DNA of 44,626 nt. Origin: Sphingobacterium phlebotomi. Lineage in GTDB: Bacteria > Bacteroidota > Bacteroidia > Sphingobacteriales > Sphingobacteriaceae. A program made the translations under genes and the position numbers. Location of the stretch: contig NZ_VTAV01000023.1 in assembly GCF_008180195.1 (NCBI RefSeq), forward strand, positions 1-44,626, given 5' to 3'. Below the pieces are notes generated by a model. The model was not told the origin of the DNA and did no database searches. It worked only from the letters and a program-made list of their open reading frames with translations. Positions 25,162-33,103 of this stretch are shown here, one piece after another (position 1 is the first letter of the stretch; the number at the start of each line of letters is the position of its first letter).

Positions 25162-25596
25162 ATGAACAGGGTAACAGTAGGCATTGTAAGCAATAACAGG
25201 AGGTTGCGGGTCGCATATAGATTATTATTTGAAGAAGAGACGGAAGGGAATGTGGAGGTTCTGTGGGATGCCGTTTTGGGTGACGAGGTCAAGGCATGCC
25301 AAAAATACTATGGACAGCCGGATGTGCTCGTGGTGGATTATGAAGGAATGTGCGATCAGGCTTCTTTCGGTCTGGAAGAGCTAAATTATATTTTTCCCGA
25401 AAGCAAATTTTTATTCGTCTGCGACGATTCTAATGCAAGTCGGACTCGGGAATTGGGAAAGAATCTGCAACAATTTCTAATTTCAAAATATTGTTCTGTT
25501 CAGACTTTATTGTCCGCTATTTCCAGTCTTATTTTGAAAACTTCTCCTTTTCTATTTCAATCCAAAAAACCAACTTCATTTTCTATGAATAATTAG
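25162..25596 (+). CDS. Stand-alone degenerate receiver-domain protein
   Basis: A 144-aa protein that looks like a NarL-type response-regulator receiver without an output domain. The N-terminal VGIVSNNRRLRVAYRLLFEEE aligns with the usual VDDHxLVRxGL strand-helix, but the acidic pair is replaced by Ser-Asn-Asn (10-12). Asp59 (VLVVDYEG) sits at the phosphoacceptor place and Lys109 (LISKYCSVQTLLSAI) at the conserved lysine; the switch Ser/Thr is not evident. It may be phosphorylation-independent. It is 27 bp after the second cytidylyltransferase and probably in the same operon. The C-terminal 20 residues are of low complexity. Confidence 0.6.
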   Translation: MNRVTVGIVSNNRRLRVAYRLLFEEETEGNVEVLWDAVLGDEVKACQKYYGQPDVLVVDYEGMCDQASFGLEELNYIFPESKFLFVCDDSNASRTRELGKNLQQFLISKYCSVQTLLSAISSLILKTSPFLFQSKKPTSFSMNN

Positions 25597-25684
25597 AGAA
25601 CACCTTCCGCAACTTCTTTCCAGAAACGGATATAACTCATCGTACCAATCTATTAAATTAAAGTTTCGAAATTACGTTATTGTT

Positions 25685-25710
25685 TATGCTATTTCAATAT
25701 GCTATTTCAA
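25685..25710. repeat. Two tandem copies of a 13-bp repeat at the idi 3' end
   Basis: TATGCTATTTCAA occurs twice in direct succession (25685-25697 and 25698-25710). The second copy contains the idi stop codon and the last codon. The extra copy looks like a recent slippage or duplication, with no visible function. Confidence 0.7.
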
Positions 25711-26217
25711 ATTATCTATTACCCGGGGTAAGGCAATCTTAAACCATTGCGTATAATTTTCTGGATTTTGATTGATATCGGCTAAAATTTTGTTCAGATC
25801 CACCCATTTATAATCTTGAACTTCATCTTTGTTGATCTTCGGTTCCTCATTGGAGTAACCGATAAAAACGTAATCGTATTCATTTTCTATTAAATCGTTT
25901 TCAACTTCAATTTTATAAATAAACGAATGCGAAAACTCCAAATCACATTCCAATCCCATTTCATACACTAAACGCTCTGCAGCACTTAGCAATACATCTT
26001 CTTCCCATTGGGGGTGGGAACAACAAGTGTTGGTCCAAAGTCCAGCGCCATGATATTTATGGTTTGCCCTTTGCTGTAAAAGAAGTTCACCTTTATCATT
26101 AAATATAAATACCGAAAATGCCCTATGAAGTTGGCCTTGTTGGTGGGCTTTCAATTTTTCCATTTCACCAAGCGCGACGTCGTTATCGTCTACTAATATG
26201 ACTTTATTTCTTTCCAT
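25702..26217 (-). CDS. idi: Isopentenyl-diphosphate delta-isomerase, type 1
   Basis: This Nudix-fold enzyme interconverts isopentenyl and dimethylallyl diphosphate, the starters for carotenoid chains. The 171-aa protein has HRAFSVFIFND, the catalytic cysteine motif WTNTCCSHP (Cys65-Cys66), RLVYEMGLECDLEF in the Nudix helix and the acidic ENEYDYVFIGYS segment with the second catalytic glutamate. Length matches short type 1 enzymes. It is the last gene of the carotenoid operon, 29 bp after the photolyase gene. The start ATG 26217 gives MERNKVILVDDND, the expected N-terminus. Confidence 0.95.
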   Translation of the reverse strand: MERNKVILVDDNDVALGEMEKLKAHQQGQLHRAFSVFIFNDKGELLLQQRANHKYHGAGLWTNTCCSHPQWEEDVLLSAAERLVYEMGLECDLEFSHSFIYKIEVENDLIENEYDYVFIGYSNEEPKINKDEVQDYKWVDLNKILADINQNPENYTQWFKIALPRVIDNLK

Positions 26218-26246
26218 TTTTGCAGTTCAACATGGTTCTGCATAGT

Positions 26247-27548
26247 TCATTTTAACGCTTCTCCATATACACGCAGCGCTCTGTCTCTTGCAAAGCTGTG
26301 TTCAACTATTGGTGGAGGGTAAGCATCGGTTCCGAACTCAGGCAACCATTTTTTTATATATTCTAAATTTTTATCGAATTTTTCTATCTGGGTAGTAGGA
26401 TTAAAGACCCGAAAATAAGGCGCGGCATCGCAACCTGATCCTGCAGCCCATTGCCAATTTCCATTGTTTGCAGATAGATCGTAATCGTTAAGTTTTTCAG
26501 CAAAGTAGGCTTCGCCCCAACGCCAGTCGACAAGCAGATGCTTGCATAAAAAACTGGCAGCAACCATTCTTACACGATTATGCATATACCCCGTTTCATT
26601 AAGTTGTCGCATACCTGCGTCCACCATTGGAAAACCCGTTTTACCAGTACACCATTTTTCAAATTCCGTTTCGTCATTCCGCCATTTAATACGATCATAT
26701 TGCTTTTTGAACGACTCCTGCTCAACGGCTGGGAAATGATAAAGGATTTGCATAAAAAACTCCCTCCAGATCAGTTCGGACAGCCAGATTTGATTGTGCT
26801 TGATAGCAAAAGTTACACACTTTCGAATGCTTATGGTGCCAAATCGTAAAGCAATGCCTAACCATGTTGTTTTTTGCAGAGCAGGATAATCCCGAAATTT
26901 GTCGTACTGGTCAATGATGGCAGCTTCTAATGTAGGATTTTCAAAAACCATATCTGTCTTTTTAAAACCAATGTCATGTAAAGAAAGGATTTCCGAAAAA
27001 GATAGAGGATAAAGATTTTCTAATTGTATGTTGTACGATTTATAGTGTTCAGCTTTTAATTTTTCCCTCCACTTTTTGGCATAAGGCGTGTATATTGTAT
27101 AAGGCGAGCTATCGTTTTTTACGATATCATTTTTGTCAAAAATCACCTGATCTTGGAATGCTTGAAAACGAATGTCACGTTCATTTAAAAAATTATATAT
27201 TTCTCTATCGCGCCGGATAGCACTAGGTTCATAATCCCTATTGCAAAAAACGGTTTGGATCGCAAATTCATCGACCAGCATCTTAAAGATATCAAGCGGG
27301 GCTCCATAAAAAGTTTTGAGGGCAGAACCCCGTGATTTTAAAAGCATATTGATGTGTGTAAGTACTTGATGGATATAATCTACCCGCCTATCATTTTTAT
27401 TGGTCAATCTATCCAATATATTTTGATCGAAAATAAAAACAGGCAAAACAGGAAATTCTGAAGAAAGGGCCTGATATAGGCCTACGTTATCCGTTAAGCG
27501 TAAATCTCTACGAAACCAAAAAAGAGAAATTTTACTTTTTGCCACCAT
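26247..27548 (-). CDS. Deoxyribodipyrimidine photolyase / cryptochrome family
   Basis: A flavoprotein of the class I photolyase type, which uses blue light to split cyclobutane pyrimidine dimers. The open frame extends upstream to 27623, but homology starts at MVAKSKISLFWFRRDLRLTDN (ATG 27548), giving 433 aa and a 17-bp overlap with the lycopene cyclase gene. The antenna domain (about 6-130) and the FAD domain are complete, with GKTGFPMVDAGMRQLNETGYMHNRVRM, NDYDLSANNGNWQWAAGSGCDAAPYFRVFNP and the Trp residues expected for electron transfer. Being embedded in the carotenoid operon suggests light- or oxidative-stress co-regulation. Confidence 0.93.
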   Translation of the reverse strand: MVAKSKISLFWFRRDLRLTDNVGLYQALSSEFPVLPVFIFDQNILDRLTNKNDRRVDYIHQVLTHINMLLKSRGSALKTFYGAPLDIFKMLVDEFAIQTVFCNRDYEPSAIRRDREIYNFLNERDIRFQAFQDQVIFDKNDIVKNDSSPYTIYTPYAKKWREKLKAEHYKSYNIQLENLYPLSFSEILSLHDIGFKKTDMVFENPTLEAAIIDQYDKFRDYPALQKTTWLGIALRFGTISIRKCVTFAIKHNQIWLSELIWREFFMQILYHFPAVEQESFKKQYDRIKWRNDETEFEKWCTGKTGFPMVDAGMRQLNETGYMHNRVRMVAASFLCKHLLVDWRWGEAYFAEKLNDYDLSANNGNWQWAAGSGCDAAPYFRVFNPTTQIEKFDKNLEYIKKWLPEFGTDAYPPPIVEHSFARDRALRVYGEALK

Positions 27549-28236
27549 ATTTTTTACGTTGAAATAGTTTGAAAAAATAGAGAACCAACAAAAACTGTGT
27601 GTAACCATAAACAGCATCTTCAATGGGAATCGTCAGGATTCTTATTCCTAAAAAATCAGTAGGGTTATAGTTTACGATTGGCGCATCTAGCCCTGTGCCA
27701 GTTAGAATACCATTAACCGGAAAAAAACCTAACAATAATACGGTGAATACCAACGATGCTTTGCCAATCCAATCCACTCGGGCAATAAGATGTAAATACA
27801 CGAGTGTGGCTATAGCAGTGATTGCTGTTACAAGGGTGTATATTTTATCATCGTTCAATAAGGCTGTAACAGATAATATAATCACACTCACAAAGACAAT
27901 GATGTTGTTAAAAGCACTAAACCACGTTAAATTGAAAAATTTATCCAAGCAGAAATAAGTGAAGATGCAGGAAAAAGGAATACAAATAAAAAATAGCCAT
28001 TCTTCAATAGGTAATCCGGCTAATATAATTCCCAGCGTATAATTCGTATTGAACCACCAGACACCACGGGCTGTAAACCAGATATCCCAAGCGATATAAG
28101 GGATGGCGACAATCGTAACTGAAAGCAGAAAGGTGCCGAAGTGTTTGTGAAATTGAATTCTCCTGTCAAAAGATGCGATAAAGCAAACAATGATCGTGAA
28201 GAAGTTAATCAATAGATAAGTATAGGGCTGTAACAT
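27532..28236 (-). CDS. Lycopene cyclase, fused CrtYcd type
   Basis: A membrane enzyme that closes the beta-ionone rings of lycopene. The 234-aa protein has six or seven TM segments and two tandem lycopene-cyclase domains, corresponding to the separate CrtYc and CrtYd subunits of actinobacteria. The first ends with the PIEEWLFFICIPF motif and the second with PIEDAVYGYTQFLLVL. The paired Glu/Asp motifs are intact in both halves. It is not related to flavin-dependent CrtY. The start codon overlaps the crtZ stop by one base (TAATG), which points to translational coupling. Confidence 0.93.
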   Translation of the reverse strand: MLQPYTYLLINFFTIIVCFIASFDRRIQFHKHFGTFLLSVTIVAIPYIAWDIWFTARGVWWFNTNYTLGIILAGLPIEEWLFFICIPFSCIFTYFCLDKFFNLTWFSAFNNIIVFVSVIILSVTALLNDDKIYTLVTAITAIATLVYLHLIARVDWIGKASLVFTVLLLGFFPVNGILTGTGLDAPIVNYNPTDFLGIRILTIPIEDAVYGYTQFLLVLYFFKLFQRKKYGGKK

Positions 28237-28691
28237 TATTTTTTGTTGAAGTACATTTTAAAATATTTGATAGGTACCCATAAAAATCCAAAACACTCGC
28301 CGTGTTCCTTTCCCGTGTGTTTGTGATGTTGCTTATGTGCTCTCCTGATAGATAGTAAATACGGATTCTTGGTATCTCTCAAAACTTTTATACGTTGATG
28401 TATAAATATATCGTGTACAAAAAAATAAGCCGTACCGTATAATGTGATACCAACCCCCATGTAAAATAAATAATTGTATCCCGCCTCTGCTCCGAAGTAC
28501 ATCAGTGCAATAGCAGGCATGGCAAATATGACAAAGAACCAATCGTTCCGCTCTAACGAGCTATCGTGGTTATGATCGTGATGGTCTTTATGTAAACGCC
28601 AAAGAAAACCGTGCATAATATATTTGTGAATAAGCCAGGTCGCGCCTTCCATCAATATAAAAACGAGGAGTATGATTATAAAATTCATCAT
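28236..28691 (-). CDS. crtZ: Beta-carotene hydroxylase
   Basis: A di-iron membrane hydroxylase of the fatty-acid hydroxylase superfamily that adds 3-OH groups to beta-ionone rings to give zeaxanthin. The 151-aa protein has the full set of histidine boxes: HKYIMH, HKDHHDHNH, FVHDIFIHQR and HKQHHKH. About four hydrophobic segments lie between them. Its ATG overlaps the crtB stop as ATGA. Two consecutive Met codons begin the gene. Confidence 0.94.
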   Translation of the reverse strand: MMNFIIILLVFILMEGATWLIHKYIMHGFLWRLHKDHHDHNHDSSLERNDWFFVIFAMPAIALMYFGAEAGYNYLFYMGVGITLYGTAYFFVHDIFIHQRIKVLRDTKNPYLLSIRRAHKQHHKHTGKEHGECFGFLWVPIKYFKMYFNKK

Positions 28692-29524
28692 AGGAAAGCC
28701 ATTTTATAACGTAAATAACTGGTGAGTGCAACGAATACTTTCTGCGTATTTGGAATTCTAATTCTGTTTGCCAAGATATCTTCAGATGATTTCTTTTTAA
28801 TCTTGCAGAACAACGAGAGATAGTATTTGTAAGCTAAGTATACACCGAACATAGAGGAAGTAGGAAGTTTCTTAATACCAAGTAGGGCCTCCTTAAATTC
28901 CGTTTCAATTTCATTCTCGATTTGACTCTTTACGCCGTTATCAAATGCACACATATCGATACCCGGAAAATAAGTGCGTCCCAATGTCTGATAATCGTCT
29001 TTCAGATCCCTTAAAAAATTCACTTTCTGAAATGCTGAGCCCAACTTCATAGCATAGGGTTTCAACTCTTCGTATTGCTTTTTATCACCTTCGATAAACA
29101 CCTGCAGGCACATCAAGCCCACCACCTCGGCAGATCCGTAGATATAATCCTTGTACAGTTCCGAGTTGTAATCCATCTTTTGTAGATCCATTTCCATGCT
29201 GTGAAGAAACTGCTTGATGAGCGTTTTATCAATGTGGTATTTATTAACCACTTCCTGGAATGATTGTAAAATAGGGTTTAATGCAATGCCTTCTGCTAAC
29301 GCAATATCCGTTTCTATTTTGAGCCTACCAAGTAACTTTTTTTTGTCATAACCATGAAAACTGTCCACAATCTCATCCGCCAATCTTACGTATCCATAAA
29401 TAGCATAAACTGCTCGGCGTATCGTAGGGCTTAGGGCTAAGATGCCTAACGAAAAACTGGTGCTGTATTTTTCAGTCGTTTTTTTACTTACTTCGTAAGC
29501 TAACTCATCAAATAATCTTTTCAT
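28688..29524 (-). CDS. crtB: Phytoene synthase
   Basis: CrtB condenses two geranylgeranyl diphosphates to phytoene, the first committed step of the pathway. The 278-aa protein is a squalene/phytoene synthase-fold enzyme. The two Mg-diphosphate-binding motifs are Asp50-Asp54 (DEIVD) and Asp173-Asp177 (DLKDD). The STSFSLGILAL, YGYVRLADEIVDSF and AFQKVNFLRDLKDDYQTLGRTYFP segments are diagnostic. It overlaps crtI by 17 bp. No GGPP synthase gene (crtE) is in the window. Confidence 0.96.
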   Translation of the reverse strand: MKRLFDELAYEVSKKTTEKYSTSFSLGILALSPTIRRAVYAIYGYVRLADEIVDSFHGYDKKKLLGRLKIETDIALAEGIALNPILQSFQEVVNKYHIDKTLIKQFLHSMEMDLQKMDYNSELYKDYIYGSAEVVGLMCLQVFIEGDKKQYEELKPYAMKLGSAFQKVNFLRDLKDDYQTLGRTYFPGIDMCAFDNGVKSQIENEIETEFKEALLGIKKLPTSSMFGVYLAYKYYLSLFCKIKKKSSEDILANRIRIPNTQKVFVALTSYLRYKMAFL

Positions 29525-31001
29525 AGCTTTCTATTTTTAGGTGTTGGATTTCGTTGGCCGCTATTTTTCCCGAAATAATAGAAGGTGGTACTCCTGGACC
29601 GGGAACGGTCAATTGACCCGTATAAAATAAGTTGCTTATTTTTTTATTTTTAATCTTGGGCTTCCATACGGCTGTCTGTGTTAAGGTATTGGCAAGACCA
29701 TAGGCATTACCACCATAAGCGTTATAATCGGATATAAAATCACTAATGCAATAACTTCTCTTATATTCAATTTTCGAAAATAAATCGGTTGTGCCTGTAT
29801 GGCGTTCCACTCTTAAGAGCATTTCTTTCAAGTATCTTTCCCGTGTTTCTTCTCCATCTTCGATTCCGATAGCCAAAGGCATGAGTAGAAACAGATTTTC
29901 GCTGTTCTGCGGAGCAACATTTGCGTCTGTTTTTGAAGGACAACAAGAATAAAACAACGATTTTTCCGGCCATTTTTTTTCGTTATAGATGCAATCGATA
30001 TGCTCGTCCAGATCATGTTCAAAAAACAGGGTATGGTGTTTTAGATTTGGGATGGGTTCCTTGATCCCTAAATAATAGAGCAGACAGGATGGAGCAAAAG
30101 TACGCCGGTGCCAATATTTTTCATCATAGTTCCTGCGTTCTTCGGGCAAAAGAGTCTCTGTATGGTGATAATCGGAAGAAGCAATAACCGCGTCAAATTC
30201 GTGATATGCTCCATTAATAGTGAGTGACGTTATTTTGCCATTTGCCACATTTATTTTTTCGACCGTGTGATTGAAATGAAAAACCGCTCCTTGATTCTCT
30301 GACACTTTCTGCATAGCTAATACCAATTGATAAAAACCACCCATAGGGTAGTGTGTCCCTAAGGCGTATCCTCCATAATTCATTAAGCTATATAACGCCG
30401 GAATATGTTTAGGAGAAGCACCCAGAAATATCACGGGAAACTCCATTAAAGCCCGTAATTTTTTATCGGTAAAATATTTAGCAACGTACGTCCTAAAATT
30501 TGTTAGTAAATCAAGTTTGAAAACACTTTTGGCAATTTTTGGAGAGGCAAATTCTAACCAGTTGTGGCAAGGCTTATTAACGAAATCCTGCATACCGACT
30601 TCATACTTAAATTTTGCAGACCGCATAAATCTTTCCAATTGACGATCTGCTCCAACCTCTATCCGTCCAAACAAGTCTTTTAAGTCTTCGTACCGCTCCG
30701 GTATAGAAATTTTATCGTCAGCAAAAATCATCTCAAACTGTGGATTTAAAGAGATCAATTCAAAGAAATCAGCTGTTTTGCACCCAAAATCAGTAAAGAA
30801 ATTTTCCATAATGTCTGGCATCCAATACCAACTTGGTCCCATGTCAAAAACGTAGCCCTGTTCTGTGGAAAATTGTCTTGCCCTACCTCCCGGTTGAGCA
30901 TGCTGCTCAAAGACGTGCACCTCGTTTCCTGCTTTTGCAGCATACGCAGCAGCAGAGATTCCGGAAAAACCAGACCCGATGATCGCTATTTTTTTACTCA
31001 T
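29508..31001 (-). CDS. crtI: Phytoene desaturase (CrtI type)
   Basis: An FAD-dependent membrane-associated desaturase that turns phytoene into lycopene. The 497-aa protein opens with the dinucleotide-binding motif GSGFSG (residues 9-14), followed by the VFEQHAQPGGRARQF sequence typical of the family. The substrate-domain motif DMGPSWYWMPD and the C-terminal FYTGQLTVPGPGVPPSIISGKIAANEI signature are present. It overlaps the marR gene by 8 bp at its start and crtB by 17 bp at its end. The number of desaturation steps cannot be read from the sequence. Confidence 0.95.
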   Translation of the reverse strand: MSKKIAIIGSGFSGISAAAYAAKAGNEVHVFEQHAQPGGRARQFSTEQGYVFDMGPSWYWMPDIMENFFTDFGCKTADFFELISLNPQFEMIFADDKISIPERYEDLKDLFGRIEVGADRQLERFMRSAKFKYEVGMQDFVNKPCHNWLEFASPKIAKSVFKLDLLTNFRTYVAKYFTDKKLRALMEFPVIFLGASPKHIPALYSLMNYGGYALGTHYPMGGFYQLVLAMQKVSENQGAVFHFNHTVEKINVANGKITSLTINGAYHEFDAVIASSDYHHTETLLPEERRNYDEKYWHRRTFAPSCLLYYLGIKEPIPNLKHHTLFFEHDLDEHIDCIYNEKKWPEKSLFYSCCPSKTDANVAPQNSENLFLLMPLAIGIEDGEETRERYLKEMLLRVERHTGTTDLFSKIEYKRSYCISDFISDYNAYGGNAYGLANTLTQTAVWKPKIKNKKISNLFYTGQLTVPGPGVPPSIISGKIAANEIQHLKIESYEKII

Positions 31002-31671
31002 CTTTTACCTGTTTATCTGATAAATATGCTCTCGTTACGCTATCCAGCAATTCGGAGTTTTCGATATTTCGTAGAAATATAGGTTTGTGAAAATGATCCA
31101 GTTTATGTAATAACCTTATCAATTCCATTTTCTCTGCATGATCCAGGTTTCCCGTTACAATCTTGGTAGCCTGCCGGATTTTATCCATCTGCTTTTCCAA
31201 TGCGTTTATGCCAGAAGCTGAAATAGTGATTATTTTACTTCTTTTATCCGTTTCCGAATCTTTTTGTATTATCCAACCTTGCGCGATAAGCCTATTGATA
31301 ATTTGCATACCGGTAGGCTTATCTTGAATGTTTTTTTTGATAAGTTTCATCTTCGTCATAGCACCAAAAGCTTTCAGATTGATGAGGTAAATAAACTCCT
31401 CTTGTGTAGAAAATTCGGAATTATGTATGGCAGATTTGGAATAGGTTTTTGCATACCTATTCATGTGTACAATCAGGGTATTGATAACACTCTCCGGACT
31501 GCGGCCGTTTTCTTTACCTTCCCAATCAGGCTCATATATGATGTTTTCCTGTAGGCGCATTTCATCATATATCCAATGTTTGAAACCTGATATATCCGTT
31601 GTATAGTTTTTGTTTCCCATCTCAAACTTTTCCATTAGGTTTATCATGTCCTTTAGAAGCGTGTAGTTCAT
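30994..31671 (-). CDS. MarR-family regulator at the head of the carotenoid operon
   Basis: A 225-aa winged-helix regulator. The recognition region reads MQIINRLIAQGWIIQKDSETDKRSKIITISASGINAL (about residues 130-165), with the MarR wing D-x-R-S-K. The N-terminal 60 residues are an unusual extension with an amphipathic start. It is the first gene of the crt operon and overlaps crtI by 8 bp, so it is made with the pathway that it may control. Its ligand is unknown. The Met at codon 1 may be followed by a later start (for example at MEKFEMG), which I cannot decide. Confidence 0.82.
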   Translation of the reverse strand: MNYTLLKDMINLMEKFEMGNKNYTTDISGFKHWIYDEMRLQENIIYEPDWEGKENGRSPESVINTLIVHMNRYAKTYSKSAIHNSEFSTQEEFIYLINLKAFGAMTKMKLIKKNIQDKPTGMQIINRLIAQGWIIQKDSETDKRSKIITISASGINALEKQMDKIRQATKIVTGNLDHAEKMELIRLLHKLDHFHKPIFLRNIENSELLDSVTRAYLSDKQVKDE

Positions 31672-31730
31672 TTATTAGTATATTTTAATACTTTAATTCC
31701 CGTTATTAGAACGTAAATATACCTTATTAG
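31672..31730 (-). promoter_or_regulatory. Upstream region of the crt operon with three CTAATAA repeats
   Basis: TTATTAG (CTAATAA on the coding strand) occurs at 31672-31678, 31703-31709 and 31724-31730, spaced 31 and 21 bases, close to whole helical turns. The first copy overlaps a small palindrome AGTAT-N6-ATACT (31677-31692). A -7-like TATATTTA lies on the - strand in the same region. These sites are candidates for MarR binding. No exact promoter was found. Confidence 0.4.
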
Positions 31731-31767
31731 TTTTGGTAAAGAACTTTTTTATACTATTTTTTTGTAG

Positions 31768-31792
31768 AAAAAAAATAGCCCGATTTGGGCTA
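31768..31792 (-). terminator. Terminator of the leftward lipoprotein gene
   Basis: Read leftward, TAGCCC-aaatc-GGGCTA (31792-31776) is followed by eight T. A 6-bp G+C-containing stem with a T-run is a fair rho-independent terminator. It lies between the lipoprotein gene at 31843 and the start of the crt operon, keeping the two transcripts apart. Confidence 0.7.
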
Positions 31793-31842
31793 AAGATGTA
31801 TAATGGAAAAATAGGATTTCCGCAAGGTAAAATGGTTAATCG

Positions 31843-32319
31843 TTAATCGTCGCAACCCACGGGTGTATACAGCAACGTATAATCTGCACGCTCGTCAGTT
31901 TCCTGTACACCTGTACTGGTATTAACCTTTAGTGGTTTTTGAGCCAATTGATCGGGTGCGAACTTGAACGCTACCGCCATAGAATCATTCATCCCTTCTT
32001 GCATATAACGCCATACCGCCGCGATCTCATCTCCGGTAATAGTCCCTACTAACACGCCTTTGCGGCTGTCTTTTTCTTTTGGTATCCAATTCATCTCGCC
32101 TTCGACCTTATCAGCATTTATAATTAGCTTTACGGTGGTTGTATCCTGTTGGTCAGCACCTTCGGTTCGGATAAAACAGTAGGATTTTTGCACCGTTCCG
32201 TTGTGTACGGTTGCATTGACGGTATCGTCATCAATCCGTTCTGACTCCTCGTTGTTGCTATTTCCGCTACCCGTGCATGAAGCTAACGCGATAGCAAATA
32301 TTAAGAGATATTTCATCAA
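31843..32319 (-). CDS. Small lipoprotein of unknown family
   Basis: A 158-aa protein with two initial Met and a lipoprotein signal (lipobox LASC, Cys15 or 14 by start), followed by a Ser/Asn/Glu-rich linker. The body has beta-rich text such as KLIINADKVEGEMNWIPKEKDSRKGVLVGTITGDEIAAVWRYMQEG. Only two more cysteines are seen, one in SYCFIRTEG and one near the C-terminal end (VGCDD), which might form a disulfide. I do not recognise the family. It is a single-gene unit, divergent from another lipoprotein gene. Confidence 0.8.
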   Translation of the reverse strand: MMKYLLIFAIALASCTGSGNSNNEESERIDDDTVNATVHNGTVQKSYCFIRTEGADQQDTTTVKLIINADKVEGEMNWIPKEKDSRKGVLVGTITGDEIAAVWRYMQEGMNDSMAVAFKFAPDQLAQKPLKVNTSTGVQETDERADYTLLYTPVGCDD

Positions 32320-32388
32320 TATATAGATTTTGTTTTATAATACTTTACAATAGTAGTGCCGCAATTTAAAAAACCTTGTTTTCGTGGA

Positions 32389-32419
32389 TTGAATGCGTTC
32401 GAATTCCATAGTAACTTTG
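32389..32419 (+). promoter_or_regulatory. Promoter of the Met/Cys-tailed lipoprotein gene
   Basis: TTG (32389-32391) and TAACTTTG (32412-32419) are separated by 20 bases, a consensus Bacteroidota promoter. Transcription would start around 32425, about 22 bases before the ATG at 32447. Confidence 0.8.
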
Positions 32420-32446
32420 AAGTAGAGATTTAAAGGTTTAGAAAAG

Positions 32447-33052
32447 ATGAAAAAAATAATGTTGTTTATGGTATCTATTCTACTTTTAGGATGTACCAAA
32501 GAAGATAATCCAGCTCGGGAAAACGAAGATTTTAATAGCCTCTATGGTGGCATACCCTATAAAGGAACGGTTCAAGGATGTATTTCGTTGGATGAAGGCA
32601 ATGCACTTGATCTCTCCGGAGACGGGAGTATTGCCCTTATCGAAGCAACAAGTGATTCCGTTTCTATCGTTTTTCTGTCGGATATCGACGACTTGGGTGA
32701 GATCAATATCAAGATACGCGGAGAATTCAATAGCAAATCCTTCCATATGGGAAAAGAAAGTTCCGGTATCTATTTTAGGGTTGTTGATCAGATTATAAAT
32801 GGAAAATTCACTTCCGAACCACAAGATATGGTGTTTGAAGGGAAATTGGAGAAGGAAAGTGGGCAAATGGAAATGGTGGCCATATTCAAAGAGGAAACCG
32901 AGAGCTTTCCCGAGGGAACAAGGTTAGAACTTAATTTTGATACCAGTCGTAAGATCACGGAAAATGACGACGATGGACCTGGCTGTCAGATGCGCATGGT
33001 TCCCATATGGGGCCCTAACGGTATGACTATGGGTATGGTTCCCGATTGTTAG
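32447..33052 (+). CDS. Lipoprotein with a Met/Cys-rich C-terminus, unknown function
   Basis: A 201-aa lipoprotein (MKKIMLFMVSILLLGC, lipobox LLGC, Cys16). The central part is beta-rich and acidic with many Asp/Glu and no familiar domain. The last 22 residues begin and end with Cys (180 and 201) and contain five Met in the pattern CxMxM...MxMxM...C, preceded by DDDGPG. Such spacing could bind Cu(I) or similar ions, or the two Cys could form a disulfide-closed loop; both are inferences. It lies 51 bp before the histidine kinase gene and may be in the same transcript. Confidence 0.82.
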   Translation: MKKIMLFMVSILLLGCTKEDNPARENEDFNSLYGGIPYKGTVQGCISLDEGNALDLSGDGSIALIEATSDSVSIVFLSDIDDLGEINIKIRGEFNSKSFHMGKESSGIYFRVVDQIINGKFTSEPQDMVFEGKLEKESGQMEMVAIFKEETESFPEGTRLELNFDTSRKITENDDDGPGCQMRMVPIWGPNGMTMGMVPDC

Positions 33053-33103
33053 TTTGGGTATTTATCTGTAATTTCAAAAATAATCAGTGATTACATTTCT
33101 CAC

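Noticed and set aside
27549..27623. N-terminal extension of the photolyase into the lycopene cyclase gene
   Set aside because: Homology to photolyases begins at MVAKSKISLFWFRRDLRL. The extra 25 residues come from the overlapping cyclase sequence and would be unusual for the family.
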